Shown here: positions 45,438 to 55,480 of the stretch, in pieces
Numbering within the stretch: position 1 is the stretch's first letter
Layout of the letters: each line of letters starts with the position of its first letter
Assembly (NCBI RefSeq): GCF_003691585.1
Contig: NZ_CP033169.1
Location: forward strand, 2,666,001 to 2,730,000
Direction: 5' to 3'
From: Biomaibacter acetigenes
GTDB lineage: Bacteria; Bacillota; Thermosediminibacteria; Thermosediminibacterales; Tepidanaerobacteraceae
DNA length: 64,000 nucleotides
Notes under the pieces: generated by a model
The model's database searches: none
Seen by the model: the letters and a program-made list of their open reading frames with translations, nothing else
Told to the model about the DNA's origin: nothing
Made by a program: the position numbers and the translations under genes

Positions 45438-45473
45438 AAAACTAAATAAATTAAAAACGGGGGTGTTCAGGAA

Positions 45474-46532
45474 TTGAAAAGATTTATTTCCATTTTTCTA
45501 TGTCTTCTCCTGGTTGTAAGTGTTATAGCCGGCTGCGGTCAGGGAAACGCCGCCAAAGAACAATCTCAAGATACCGGGCAAAAAAGTGAAAGCTCTGCCG
45601 CAGAATCCAAAAGCGTAACAGTCTATACATCACACCCGGCAGAAATAGTAAACTCCATAATCAAGGAATTTCAGGAAAAAACCGGCATTAAAGTCGACCT
45701 GGTGGAAGCCGGAACAGGGGAACTTTTGAAGAGAATTCAGGCGGAAAGCGGCAATCCCCTGGGTGATGTGATGTGGGGTGGCGGAGCCGAATCCCTTGAT
45801 GCGTACAAACTATATTTTGAATCCTATAAGACTTCTGTAGACGATAAGATACCTGCATCATATAAAGACCCGAACAACACCTGGACAGGTTTCACTACCC
45901 TCCCCATGGTAATCATGTACAATAAGAAACTCGTAAAAGAAAGTGAAGTGCCCGATTCCTGGGGTAGTCTATTGGACCCCAAATGGAAAGGCAAGATCGC
46001 TTATGCAGACCCCTCGGCTTCCGGTTCATCCTATACAATCCTTGTCACTATACTTACGGCATACGGAAAAGATGACGGCAAGGGGTGGGATTTCATCCGC
46101 AAATTCGTAAAAAACCTCGATGGAAAGATTCTTTCAGGCTCTTCCGGCGTCTATAAAGGCGTGGCCGATGGAGAATATTCTCTGGGCCTTACGCTGGAAG
46201 AATCCGCTGTCAGGTACTTAAAATCCGGGGCAGATGTGGGCATCGTCTATCCCAAGGAAGGGACATCGGCAGTACCTGACGGTGTGGCTCTTATAAAAGG
46301 TGCCAAACATCCAGAAACCGCAAAGACCTTTATTGAATTCGTTTTAGGTAAAGATGTTCAGCAGACCATGGCGAACGACTTTTATAGAAGATCTGTAAGA
46401 ACGGATATAGATTCCCCCGGAGAGATAAAACCTTTAAAAGACATTCCAATGGTTGTTTATGACTTTACATGGGCATCCAAGTATAAACAGGAAGTTCTGA
46501 CACAATGGAAAAATATTGTTACCGGTAAATAA
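45474..46532 (+). CDS. Solute-binding lipoprotein of an Fbp/Afu-type ABC importer
   Basis: Extracellular receptor, family 1/type 2 fold. Signal peptide with lipobox VIAGC (about residue 22), then SVTVYTSHPAEIVNSIIKEFQEKTGIKVDL, GDVMWGGGAESLDAY, WTGFTTLPMVIMYN and YADPSASGSSYTIL. The ferric-iron tyrosine pair of FbpA is not evident, and the Ser/Thr-rich pocket fits a phosphorylated substrate, as in AfuA (hexose phosphates) or phosphonate/phosphoglycerate receptors. TTG start after GGGGGTG. First gene of the operon; a 13-pair hairpin downstream may favour its expression over the later genes. Confidence 0.88.
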   Translation: MKRFISIFLCLLLVVSVIAGCGQGNAAKEQSQDTGQKSESSAAESKSVTVYTSHPAEIVNSIIKEFQEKTGIKVDLVEAGTGELLKRIQAESGNPLGDVMWGGGAESLDAYKLYFESYKTSVDDKIPASYKDPNNTWTGFTTLPMVIMYNKKLVKESEVPDSWGSLLDPKWKGKIAYADPSASGSSYTILVTILTAYGKDDGKGWDFIRKFVKNLDGKILSGSSGVYKGVADGEYSLGLTLEESAVRYLKSGADVGIVYPKEGTSAVPDGVALIKGAKHPETAKTFIEFVLGKDVQQTMANDFYRRSVRTDIDSPGEIKPLKDIPMVVYDFTWASKYKQEVLTQWKNIVTGK

Positions 46533-46542
46533 AAAAACATGG

Positions 46543-46572
46543 ATGAGGACATTTCGAAAGAAATGTCCTCAT
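46543..46572 (+). terminator. Perfect stem-loop between receptor and ATPase genes
   Basis: ATGAGGACATTTC-GAAA-GAAATGTCCTCAT, 13 pairs with a GNRA-type loop and no continuous T run. More likely a processing/stabilising or partial-attenuation element than a full terminator, since the next genes lack a clear promoter. Confidence 0.6.
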
Positions 46573-46608
46573 AAAATCTTATTATCTTTAAGAAAGGATA
46601 TATGAACT

Positions 46609-47694
46609 ATGAGCTACCAGGTTTCAATAAAAGGTGTTTCCAAGTTTTACGGCAATTTCACTGCATTAAATAATGTAACCCTGGAAATTCAAAAAGGTGA
46701 GTTTTTTACGCTTTTAGGACCTTCCGGATGTGGTAAAACCACTCTATTGAGGATGATTGCCGGTTTTAACACCATTGATAGCGGAGAAATATATTTTGAC
46801 GATATGTTCATAAATAATATCCCAGCCCATAAGAGGAATACCGGAATGGTATTCCAGAACTATGCCGTATTCCCTCATTTAAATGTCTTCCAGAATGTAG
46901 CCTACGGCCTGAAAGCCCGAAAGTTTAATGTAAATACCATAAATGCTAAAGTAGAAGAAGCGCTGAAGTTGGTGCAGATAAGTGATATGAAAGCCAGGCG
47001 GCCGTCCCAATTGAGCGGCGGCCAGCAGCAGAGGGTAGCTCTTGCCAGGGCTATAGTAATTCAGCCCGATGTGCTTTTAATGGATGAACCGCTTTCAAAT
47101 CTCGATGCAAAACTCCGGGTCCAGATGCGTTCCGATATAAAAAAACTGCAGAAAAACCTGGGCATAACCACCATTTACGTTACCCACGACCAGGAGGAAG
47201 CACTGGCAATCTCAGACAGGATCGCCGTGATGTGTGACGGAACGGTCATGCAGGTGGGAACGCCGGAGGACATTTATAAAAAACCGGCAAACCCCTTTGT
47301 GGCGGGTTTTATAGGAAAGTCAAATTTTTTAGATGGTTTTATAGAAAATATTGACAGTAATTCGAAGGCGGAATTAAACATTTTAAATACAGTTATCCAG
47401 GGCATTTTCGTTAAAAGAAATTATAAGGGGAATGTACGGATAGCTGTAAGGCCTGAGGGGATAATGCTTGAAGAGGCCGGAAAAGGAGATATCACGGGGG
47501 AAATAATCGCATCTACATTCCTTGGAGATTTTATCTGTTATGAAGTTAAATTGGAAAGCGGTCAGGTCCTTGAAATCAATGAATACACAAAGGACATGAA
47601 AAACACCAAAAAAATTGGCGAAAAAGTGGGGATCATTTTCCCGCCACAAAACATGATTTTATTTGATTCAGAGAGAGGAGAATTGCTCTCATGA
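46609..47694 (+). CDS. ABC transporter ATP-binding protein (Fbp/Afu/Pot type)
   Basis: 361 residues. Walker A GPSGCGKTT, Q-loop MVFQNYAVFPHLNVFQNVAYGL, signature LSGGQQQRVALARAI, Walker B VLLMDEPLSNLD and H-loop VTHDQEEA are complete. A C-terminal TOBE domain (about 240-355) is present. It overlaps the permease start by ATGA. Confidence 0.95.
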   Translation: MSYQVSIKGVSKFYGNFTALNNVTLEIQKGEFFTLLGPSGCGKTTLLRMIAGFNTIDSGEIYFDDMFINNIPAHKRNTGMVFQNYAVFPHLNVFQNVAYGLKARKFNVNTINAKVEEALKLVQISDMKARRPSQLSGGQQQRVALARAIVIQPDVLLMDEPLSNLDAKLRVQMRSDIKKLQKNLGITTIYVTHDQEEALAISDRIAVMCDGTVMQVGTPEDIYKKPANPFVAGFIGKSNFLDGFIENIDSNSKAELNILNTVIQGIFVKRNYKGNVRIAVRPEGIMLEEAGKGDITGEIIASTFLGDFICYEVKLESGQVLEINEYTKDMKNTKKIGEKVGIIFPPQNMILFDSERGELLS

Positions 47695-49370
47695 TATGTC
47701 GTAAAACTTCAAGAACTAAAGTTCATAAGCACCCGACCAGTTTTGAACCCTGGGCAGCCATATCTTTTTTAATTTTTTTAATGACCATTGCCTTTATTAT
47801 ATATCCTTTTTATAATTTGTTCTTACAGAGTTTTAAATCGACATCAGGAATCTTATCACTTGAACACTACAGGAATTTTTTTAGTACACCTTATTATTAT
47901 AAAGTTCTCTTTAACAGCCTTTATATTTCTTTCTTTTCTACAATCTTTGCGGCCCTTCTGGGCATTCCCATGGCATATTTTGTCACAAGGTATAATATCC
48001 TGGGCAAAAAAATGATAAATCTCATGGTAATTCTTTCTCTCATGTCACCCCCTTTTATCGGCGCATACTCATGGATATTGCTGCTTGGGAGGAACGGTTT
48101 TTTGACGAGGCTATTAAATTCAATAGGCATTAATATTCCAAGTATTTACGGTCCGGTGGGGATTATCCTTGTCTTCACCTTAAAATTTTATCCTTATATA
48201 TACCTATATGTCAGCGGAGCCATAAACAGCATCGACAGTTCCATGGAAGAGGCTGCCGAAAACCTCGGAGTGCACGGAATTAAAAAACTTTTTACCATCA
48301 CCTTTCCCCTCATTCTGCCAACGATACTGGCAGGAGCTCTTATGGTGTTCATGTCTTCTCTGGCTGACTTTGGAACACCGGTATTAATAGGTGAAGGTTT
48401 TAAAGTGCTTCCCGTTTTGATTTACCAGGAATATATGAGTGAAGTGGGCGGCAACGCAACCTTTGCCAGCGCTGTTAGCGTTATAATTGTAATAATCTCC
48501 ACATTGATGCTTTTGTTTCAAAAAAAAGTGGTGGAAAACAGGAACTATAACATGAGTGTGTTGAGGCCGCCCGCCATTATTAAATTAAAACAGCCGGTTC
48601 AAATTCTGTTATCCGCCATATGTTTTATGGTAGCGTTTATTTCCATGTCCCAGCAGATAGTAGTGGTGATCACTTCATTTATTAAAACCAGCGGACCCAT
48701 TTTTGTAAGGGGTTTTAGTACCGCAAGCTACATAACTGTTATGCACAAACTCGGTCACAATATTTTCAACACTTTTTCATATGCTACCATTTCCATCATT
48801 ATTATGATTATTCTGGGAATGTTGATTTCATATATAAACGTGCGCAAACCATCAAAACTTTCCAATGTAGTAGACACTTTGATGATGGTACCCTATGTCA
48901 TTCCGGGTTCGGTTCTTGGTTTGAGCCTTCTCATCGCATTTAATAGAAAACCCATATTATTGAGCGGCACCATGTTCATAATGATCATCGCTTATGTCGT
49001 CAGAAAAATACCATATACCGTCAGGTCCAGCACTGCCATTTTATATCAGTTGGATGCCAACATAGAGGAGGCTTCTATAAACCTGGGAGTTACTCCCTTA
49101 AAGACCTTTTTCAAAATCACTGCAAGACTTATGGCTCCCGGCGTCATATCGGGAGCAATGCTGAGCTGGATTGCCACCATAAATGAATTGAGCTCTTCCA
49201 TTATCCTTTACACAGGAAAAACCTCTACAATTTCGGTGGCTATATATACAGAAGTGGTAAGGGGAAGCTTCGGGACTGCGGCAGCTCTTTCTTCAATGCT
49301 TACTATGGCAACGATTGTTTCGATTCTTATTATAAACAAAATATCAGGCGTGCAGAATGTTTCTATATAA
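47691..49370 (+). CDS. Fused two-domain ABC permease (FbpB/AfuB type)
   Basis: 559 residues with about 12 transmembrane helices and two binding-protein-dependent transport domains. EAA loops are in DSSMEEAAENLGVHGIKKLFTITFPLILP and NIEEASINLGVTPLKTFFKITARLM. The fusion is typical of Fbp/Afu and 2-aminoethylphosphonate systems. Same operon as the receptor and ATPase. Confidence 0.94.
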   Translation: MICRKTSRTKVHKHPTSFEPWAAISFLIFLMTIAFIIYPFYNLFLQSFKSTSGILSLEHYRNFFSTPYYYKVLFNSLYISFFSTIFAALLGIPMAYFVTRYNILGKKMINLMVILSLMSPPFIGAYSWILLLGRNGFLTRLLNSIGINIPSIYGPVGIILVFTLKFYPYIYLYVSGAINSIDSSMEEAAENLGVHGIKKLFTITFPLILPTILAGALMVFMSSLADFGTPVLIGEGFKVLPVLIYQEYMSEVGGNATFASAVSVIIVIISTLMLLFQKKVVENRNYNMSVLRPPAIIKLKQPVQILLSAICFMVAFISMSQQIVVVITSFIKTSGPIFVRGFSTASYITVMHKLGHNIFNTFSYATISIIIMIILGMLISYINVRKPSKLSNVVDTLMMVPYVIPGSVLGLSLLIAFNRKPILLSGTMFIMIIAYVVRKIPYTVRSSTAILYQLDANIEEASINLGVTPLKTFFKITARLMAPGVISGAMLSWIATINELSSSIILYTGKTSTISVAIYTEVVRGSFGTAAALSSMLTMATIVSILIINKISGVQNVSI

Positions 49371-49433
49371 ATGCTGTAATTTAAAAGGATTTCTTTTAAA
49401 TTTATCGAAATTATATACCGGGAGGATGCAATT

Positions 49434-50180
49434 TTGAAATACTTTGACCTGCACACTCATAGCATTTATTCCGACGGCGATGCCAGCATAGAGGAATTAA
49501 AAAAAATGGCAGATGAGAAAGGATATGGTCTGGGGATTTCCGACCATATATTCTGCCCTCCTATTCTTGAGACTGATGATATAAAAAATTACCTTGACAT
49601 TCTTGATAATTATCCGGTTTTAAAGGGAGTTGAGGCAAACATCGGCCAAGATGCCTTACTTCCCGACAGTATTTTAAAAAGATTGGATTATGTTATCGCC
49701 AGCGTCCACTGGTTGCCTTATAATGGTAGCATTTTATATCTCTCGGAGTATTTTGGATACAGGGCCGGACATAGAGATATGTATGTACAAAAATATGATA
49801 AAAGGTATTCCGAAAATCTGCTGGAGATTTGCCTGAAGATAATCGAAAAAACCTTTACATCCACAAGGGTGGATATATTGGGACACCCCACCGTACTACC
49901 CTTTTATGAAGATTTAATCGGAAGCAGTTTTTTGGAACACTGGGAAGACGAAGTCATAAACCTTTGTATAAAACACAATGTTGCAATTGAAATCAGCGGA
50001 TTGTGGAAAGAACCCGGCAAAAGTTTTATAAAAAAAGCTTATAATAAGGGAGCATTTTTTTCCTTTGGAAGTGACTGCCATAAAATAGAAGAAATATGTG
50101 ACCTGGATTATCCCATAAAAGTTGTAAAAGAAGCCGGAATTCCGTTTGAAAGGATTTATATACCTGAAGGGGCCAGTTAG
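49434..50180 (+). CDS. PHP-domain phosphoesterase
   Basis: Metal-dependent phosphoesterase, histidinol-phosphatase-like (248 aa). PHP motifs: YFDLHTHSIYSDGDAS, LGISDHI, LKGVEANI, VIASVHWLP, DILGHPTVLPF and FSFGSDCHKIEEI. Encoded inside a transporter/two-component operon, it may remove phosphate from an imported phosphorylated compound; that is inference from context. TTG start with GGGAGG upstream; ends two bases before the kinase start. Confidence 0.87.
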   Translation: MKYFDLHTHSIYSDGDASIEELKKMADEKGYGLGISDHIFCPPILETDDIKNYLDILDNYPVLKGVEANIGQDALLPDSILKRLDYVIASVHWLPYNGSILYLSEYFGYRAGHRDMYVQKYDKRYSENLLEICLKIIEKTFTSTRVDILGHPTVLPFYEDLIGSSFLEHWEDEVINLCIKHNVAIEISGLWKEPGKSFIKKAYNKGAFFSFGSDCHKIEEICDLDYPIKVVKEAGIPFERIYIPEGAS

Positions 50181-50181
50181 A

Positions 50182-51950
50182 TTGAAAGTAAAGTTAAATC
50201 TGTTTCAAAAACTTGTATTGTTATTTGTAGCCATTTACCTCATACCTATGGTATTTCTAGGGACTCTGTCTTACCAGATATCCAACCGCACGCTAAAAAG
50301 ACAAATGGCAGAAAATGCCTTAAGATCTGTAAACAATATGACAAAAAATTTGGATGATTTTTTTGAGGATTATGGAAAAATATCGGATGACATTTATCAT
50401 GATGAATTGATAAACGGCATACTTTCCGGGAAAATTCCGGCTGATTACGATTTGAAGAAATAAACAGGAGGGTTTACTCCCTTTTTGCCGGTAAAAAATA
50501 TAAGACACCTGTTTATATTCTGGACAAAAATGGAAGTCCCATCTATAATTCATTTCCCCTACCAAAAAAATATTTGTATAAAAAAGAAAATAAGAACTGG
50601 GGCATTTTCAGAGAGGTGCTAAACGCCCCGGGAATAAAGGTGTATTATCCCGAGAGTTACATGGATTATCAGGGCAATACAATTTCACTCAGCATTGCCC
50701 GAAGTGTTTTTAATAAAAACAATGAATGCATGGGTTTTATTTTTCTTGATGTTTATAACAGTCATATCAGAGATATATTGAACGGATTAAATTCTATGGT
50801 AGCCCAGGACATTATAATTATCGATAAGAACAATTATATATTATACAATTCCAGGGTTCCGACCGATGAAGGTTCCTTTTTAAATGCCCCGTATATGGCG
50901 GATATCAAACATGGCCAGGGGTATTTCTTCAAACAGTTTGACAAAAAACCGTTTTTGATGGCTTATTCGACCTCACAGCTTACCGGATTAACTATTATCG
51001 GAATTACTTCAATGAAAACCTTTTTTGAAAATACCGCTTCTATAACAAAAATGACCGTAACGGTTGTCATCGGCGTATTTTTCATTTGTATACTAACTGC
51101 CATATTTTTTGCCAATTACATTTTTAAACCCATAAAACAATTAGTCAACGCCATGAAAAATGTGGAGGCCGGAGATCTCTCCACCAGAGTTTGCCTTCAT
51201 ACATGGGATGAAATTCAGGAAGTCGGCGAGAGCTTTAATAAAATGGTAATAAGAATAAAGGAATTAATTGAAACGGCTGTGGAAAGGCAAAAAAGGCTCA
51301 GGATGGCGGAGATCAAGGCACTTCAAGCCCAAATAAATCCCCATTTTATTTACAACACATTGGATACCATAAACTGGATTGCAAGGCTTTATAATGTTTA
51401 TGATATTTCAAATATAGTAAATGAATTTGGCAAACTTCTGCGTTCCACTATCAACAATGAGGATGACTTAACTACTGTTCGGGACAACATCGCCATAATA
51501 AACAGTTACCTCAGTATTGAGAAGATCCGCTACGGAAATAAATTTGACGTTATAATAGATGTGGATGAAAATCTGTATGATTATTGTATCCCCAAATTTT
51601 TACTTCAGCCCTTGGTGGAAAACGCAGTGATTCATGGCCTGGAAAAGAAGATGGGAAAAGGGTCTCTTACAATACGTGGCTATCGAGATGATAGGGATAT
51701 GATTTTCAAAATTGCCGACGATGGAGCCGGCATGGACCAAAAGGATATTGAAGAAATATTAAACAGCCACCCGGGGAAAACCCGCCACTCTATCGGTATA
51801 TATAATGTCAACAAAAGGCTCAAACTTTATTTCGGAGAAAGTTACGGTCTAGAAATACACAGCCAGAAAGGAGAAGGAACAACAATTATTATAAGGGTCC
51901 CCCTTAACTGGAAAGGAGAGACTTTTCTTGATAAAGGTTGTAGTTGTTGA
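50182..51950 (+). pseudogene. YesM/LytS-type sensor histidine kinase, frameshifted as read
   Basis: N-terminal TM helix (LVLLFVAIYLIPMVFLG), extracellular Cache-like sensor, second TM (VTVVIGVFFICILTAIFFANYIF), HAMP, His_kinase box KALQAQINPHFIYNTLDTINWI and HATPase (LLQPLVENAVIHGLEKK, DDGAGM). A stop at 50461-50463 ends the first part after DLKK; in the next frame the sensor continues at once (INRRVYSLFAGKKY...). One extra A in AAGAAATAAA (50458-50463) would join both into about 590 residues. TTG at 50182 is taken as start. Overlaps the response regulator gene by 23 bases. Confidence 0.85.
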
Positions 51951-52722
51951 AGATGAGTATTTTGTAAGAAAGGGAATAATAATGACTACTCCATGGGCGA
52001 AATTCGGATGTGAGGTTATTGGAGAAGCAGAAGATGGTGTAAACGGGGAAATGCTTATAGAAAAGCTTCATCCAGACCTGGTCCTGGCAGATATAAGGAT
52101 GCCGGGCATCGATGGGCTTGACATGATCCGACATCTGAAGGAAAATAAGGTGGCCGATGATATAGAATTCATTATAATTTCAGGGTATGACGAATTTAAT
52201 TATGCCCAGCGGGCATTGAAATTGGGTGTAAAGGACTATATATTAAAGCCAGTAGATATTACGGAACTGAATAATACCCTGGATAATATATCCGGAGTCA
52301 TAAATTCCAGAAAACTTAAAAAGAAGCTGGAAGAAAAAATAGATAAACTGGTGGACTCAAACCTTGCAAATTTTAAAGAATATATATCCAGCAGCGGCAC
52401 AGACCTGAAAGAAAATTATATTGAAAGGATAATCCAGTATATTAAGGAAAATTACATGTATGACATCAACATCCAGGATGCAGCAGAAAAGTTATTTATA
52501 AGCCCGAGCTATATATGTAAATTGATAAAATCCAAAACCAGTTATACTTTCATGGAGTATCTCACCAGCTTCAGAATAAAAAAAGCCATGGAATTGTTAA
52601 AAGATCCGGAAGCTAAAATCTATGCCGTGGCAAACTCCGTGGGCTACAAAGACTCCCGGTATTTCAGCCAGGTCTTTAAAAAACATGTGGGGATGACCCC
52701 CCAGGAATACAGACAAAAATAA
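51928..52722 (+). CDS. AraC-type response regulator (YesN family)
   Basis: 264 residues. Receiver domain with VVEDEYFVRKG, phospho-Asp in LVLADIRMPGIDG, SGYDEFNYAQ and DYILKPVD; C-terminal AraC helix-turn-helix pair (about 165-262) with NIQDAAEKLFISPSYICKLIK and VGYKDSRYFSQVFKKHVGMTPQEYR. TTG start with AAGGAG. Cognate of the upstream kinase and probable regulator of the operon promoter at 45355-45437. Confidence 0.92.
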   Translation: MIKVVVVEDEYFVRKGIIMTTPWAKFGCEVIGEAEDGVNGEMLIEKLHPDLVLADIRMPGIDGLDMIRHLKENKVADDIEFIIISGYDEFNYAQRALKLGVKDYILKPVDITELNNTLDNISGVINSRKLKKKLEEKIDKLVDSNLANFKEYISSSGTDLKENYIERIIQYIKENYMYDINIQDAAEKLFISPSYICKLIKSKTSYTFMEYLTSFRIKKAMELLKDPEAKIYAVANSVGYKDSRYFSQVFKKHVGMTPQEYRQK

Positions 52723-52726
52723 AAGA

Positions 52727-53311
52727 TTAATTGTATATGGTATTCTCGGTAATAATTAAATCCATCTTTACATCATGTTCTTCAGCTGGAAGGCTGTCGG
52801 TCACCTGTATTTCGAAGGCAACGGCCACTTTTTTAACCTCCGGCCGGAGCTTCGGCAAAAAGCTGTCATAATACCCCGCCCCGTAACCCATGCGGTTGCC
52901 CCTTTTGTCAAAGGCCACGCCGGGGACCACCACCAGGTCTATTTCTTCCGGCGAAATGCCTTTTTCTCCGGCAGGCTCCAGAATGCCGAAGGTGCCCGGT
53001 GAAAGCTCATCAAGGCTTTTTATCTCAATGGCCAGCAAGCCATACCCCTTTTTTACTTTAGGCACCACTACCCTTTTCCCTTCCGATAGAGCTTTCGTGA
53101 GGCCATCTCTGGTTTTAACCTCATTTCCGGCATCCACGTAAAACATTATCGTTTTAGCTCCCCGAAATTCTGAGAGGGAAAAAAGCCTGGACATGATTTT
53201 TGCGCTTTTTTCTATTATGTCTTCTGCGGCAAGTTCCGACCGGGTCTTTAAAAATATTCTTCTCAATTCTTTTTTATAATTCCGGGCATCTTTCTCTGCT
53301 ATCACACTCAT
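52727..53311 (-). CDS. fthC: 5-formyltetrahydrofolate cyclo-ligase
   Basis: Converts 5-formyl-THF to 5,10-methenyl-THF with ATP. Features: KKELRRIFLKTRSEL, FYVDAGNEVKT, the PAGEKGISPEEIDLVVVPGVAFDKRGNRMGYGAGYYDSFLP block with the ATP loop. ATG at 53311 starts within the tail of the dpnI-like frame. Convergent with the response regulator gene. Confidence 0.93.
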   Translation of the reverse strand: MSVIAEKDARNYKKELRRIFLKTRSELAAEDIIEKSAKIMSRLFSLSEFRGAKTIMFYVDAGNEVKTRDGLTKALSEGKRVVVPKVKKGYGLLAIEIKSLDELSPGTFGILEPAGEKGISPEEIDLVVVPGVAFDKRGNRMGYGAGYYDSFLPKLRPEVKKVAVAFEIQVTDSLPAEEHDVKMDLIITENTIYN

Positions 53312-54091
53312 ATTTTTTATACACACCCCTCCCCAGGAATTCAATGATTTTATTGTCTCTAAGTATTTGAAGCTGCTGTCTTATTTTAGCCTCGATGTTA
53401 TTATTATTTGGATGTAAGCTTCTTAAATATGGAACATAAGCATAGACATCCTTTAGATAGAAAACCTTTTTCTTAATTTGCGTTATAACATTCATAACAT
53501 CCGCAATCCAACCTCTACCTTCAATATCCTTAATTTTTCTATAAAAGTTTATTCTTTCTACCATTGCTCTTACTTCCTGTATATCGACTACGTTTTTGTC
53601 TTTTATTACGTATATCTTACCAGCATCAGGAATATCTTTCAAAACAATATTACAGCCTGTCCATCCTGCCCTCTTAGCAAAATGTGATAAAGGCTTCCTT
53701 TTTTGAATAATTCCAGGCAATATAAATTCCTTGGAATAATAATTAAATCATTGATACAGTCAAAATTAAGACCGTAACTCATAAATAAAAAATTGGGTAC
53801 TGAATTCTTGTATATAGCATCTATCATTTTGTTATATTCACCGTCTACAACGATATTACCCAATTTTTGTCTTTTCGATTTCAACTGAAATTCCTCTCCG
53901 CAAAAATCGCAAAAAAAGTCCGCAACAGGATGATTATTATTATAAATATTTATTCTTTCTCTTGTACAAAATGGGCAAAACATATTGTCTTTAAACCAGT
54001 TTTCAGAAATTACTCTGATCAACTGCGATTTACTTTTGTATGCTGCATTATATTCCAGATAATAACTATAAAGAGTTGAATCAATTTTCAT
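53274..54091 (-). pseudogene. DpnI-like methyl-directed restriction endonuclease, frameshifted as read
   Basis: Homologue of DpnI, which cuts G(6mA)TC. The first part has the Cys4 zinc site (Cys39, 42, 61, 64) around NHPVADFFCDFCGEEFQLKSK, the PD-(D/E)xK core; Asp58 and Lys71 align with the DpnI catalytic residues, while the usual Glu is Gln69. The second part has IIQKRKPLS-x-FAKRAGWTGCNI, GRGWIADVMNVI and a winged-helix C terminus KIRQQLQILRDNKIIEFLGRG. The parts are joined by restoring one A at 53731 (IPKEFILPGIIQKR). A second missing A near 53312 would end it with KKI at 53308. More AT-rich than neighbours, as expected of a mobile restriction gene; no partner methylase adjoins. Confidence 0.88.
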
Positions 54092-54311
54092 AAATTGACC
54101 CCTTTACTTATAATTGGCCCTTTCTATATTATACATCGGAGAAATCATCTTTTTGATCTATATTTTCAGGGTCAGAATTTTCTGCGGACAACTTTAGCGC
54201 CTTTTACATCCAAAAATCTGCAAATAGAAATCAGTCCTCACTTTTTGATGCGCATCTGTAAAATCATCCACATACCATATCAGACAATATTTATCAGCTC
54301 ATCCATTAAGA

Positions 54312-55259
54312 TCACTTTCTCATAGAGTACCCCATCCTGCGGTAAGTGTGCCTTTTGCCTCTTATGGCAGTAGATAGCTCCATTATGTTTTCCGGCAGGG
54401 CGATGCCTGAAAATCCGGCGTCTCCGATGTGTTGAATGTCCGCTCCGGCCATCTTGGACATCAATGCAAATTGTTCAATGGTGCTTTCGTCAGAACCCTC
54501 CTGGGATGTGCCGATAGCGGTCAGGGCCAGAGCTCCTTCTTCATGGATAGCTTCAATTTGCTTTCCGGCCAGTTCCAGGTCCACTCCCGGCACGGTCCCC
54601 GGCGCCGGGATTAAAACCACGTCGGCTCCAGCCACGGCAAAACTTCTCAATGTATCGGGGTCGTATATGTTATTACCTCCTGCGCCGTGCATTTTGCCGG
54701 CTATTATCATTAATCTGTCTTTGAGGATGGCCGACGCCCGCCGGATGCCATCCAGTATGGTCCCGTCAGTCACGCCGGTTTTGGGATTGCCTGTTATCAT
54801 AATGTAGTCAAATCCCCACTCCAGAGCTTTCTTAAGATTCGACTCATTTAAAACCCTTCCCTCAGGATAATCGATTCCCTCCGGCACGGGTTCCAGATTG
54901 ACCCCCAGAAATCTTCCTGTGATATTTTTTACTTTTTTTATATACCCCGGATTTTCCAGGTTTTCCCGAACCCTGGAGGGGATATTGTCAAAAGCCTCTA
55001 ACCCCCGAAAAAAATCTATACCCAGATCATCAATGCCGAAAATAAAAGGAAAGTTGAAATCAAAAGCGTTCAATGTTATCATATCCGCCCCAAAAGCCGC
55101 TGCCAGCTCCGGATTGCTCACTCCGTACACAAGAGGGGGACAATTAATGATTACTTCCGCCATAACGGTCCTGCCTTCGGAAGCTCTTATCGTCTCAATT
55201 AAATCCCGTTTTTCCATTGCCATAATTTCGCTATGACACAATTCGAATATTCTTTTCAT
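54312..55259 (-). CDS. Conserved protein of unknown function, PTS-linked (DUF7916-like), copy A
   Basis: 315 residues. Similar to copy B (57474-58430), roughly 65% identical by eye and over 80% near the C terminus. Conserved blocks: VYGVSNPELAAAFGADMITLN, LEPVPEGIDYPEGR, ITGNPKTGV, IIAGKMHGAG, TAIGTSQEGS, MAGADIQHIGDAGFSGIALPENI. The repeated strand-loop pattern and Gly-rich phosphate-type loops suggest a TIM barrel. Database names such as 'HAD-like' do not fit what I see: no DxD motif. Divergent from the PTS operon; GGAGG before ATG 55259. Perhaps a sugar-phosphate-metabolising enzyme; unproven. Confidence 0.75.
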   Translation of the reverse strand: MKRIFELCHSEIMAMEKRDLIETIRASEGRTVMAEVIINCPPLVYGVSNPELAAAFGADMITLNAFDFNFPFIFGIDDLGIDFFRGLEAFDNIPSRVRENLENPGYIKKVKNITGRFLGVNLEPVPEGIDYPEGRVLNESNLKKALEWGFDYIMITGNPKTGVTDGTILDGIRRASAILKDRLMIIAGKMHGAGGNNIYDPDTLRSFAVAGADVVLIPAPGTVPGVDLELAGKQIEAIHEEGALALTAIGTSQEGSDESTIEQFALMSKMAGADIQHIGDAGFSGIALPENIMELSTAIRGKRHTYRRMGYSMRK

Positions 55260-55352
55260 ATACATGCCTCCGTTCAAAAATTGGTTGTTTATCAACATAA
55301 TACTTCTACATTAAAAATAAAAAATCCTTTTAATCCCAATTTATACTAGATT

Positions 55353-55409
55353 AAAACTAATACACTCTATTCAAAACACATTTTCATCAAGGGAATACAC
55401 ATTAGTTTT
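55353..55409. promoter_or_regulatory. Inverted repeat upstream of the sigma-54 promoter (candidate activator site)
   Basis: AAAACTAAT (55353-55361) and ATTAGTTTT (55401-55409) are inverted, centred about 100 bases upstream of the candidate sigma-54 promoter. The motif TAATACACT beside the left arm recurs at about 61398 upstream of levR. Position suits an upstream activating site for the LevR-type activator; binding is inferred. Confidence 0.4.
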
Positions 55410-55480
55410 TCACGGTCTGGTTTTAAAACACATTAATACATATGCAATGTTGTACCGATAAAATTTAGGTATTACAATGA

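Noticed and set aside
54141-54310. Possible insertion-sequence remnant between dpnI and the divergent unknown gene
   Set aside because: Some phrases look like IS ends, but I found no inverted-repeat pair, target duplication or transposase motif.
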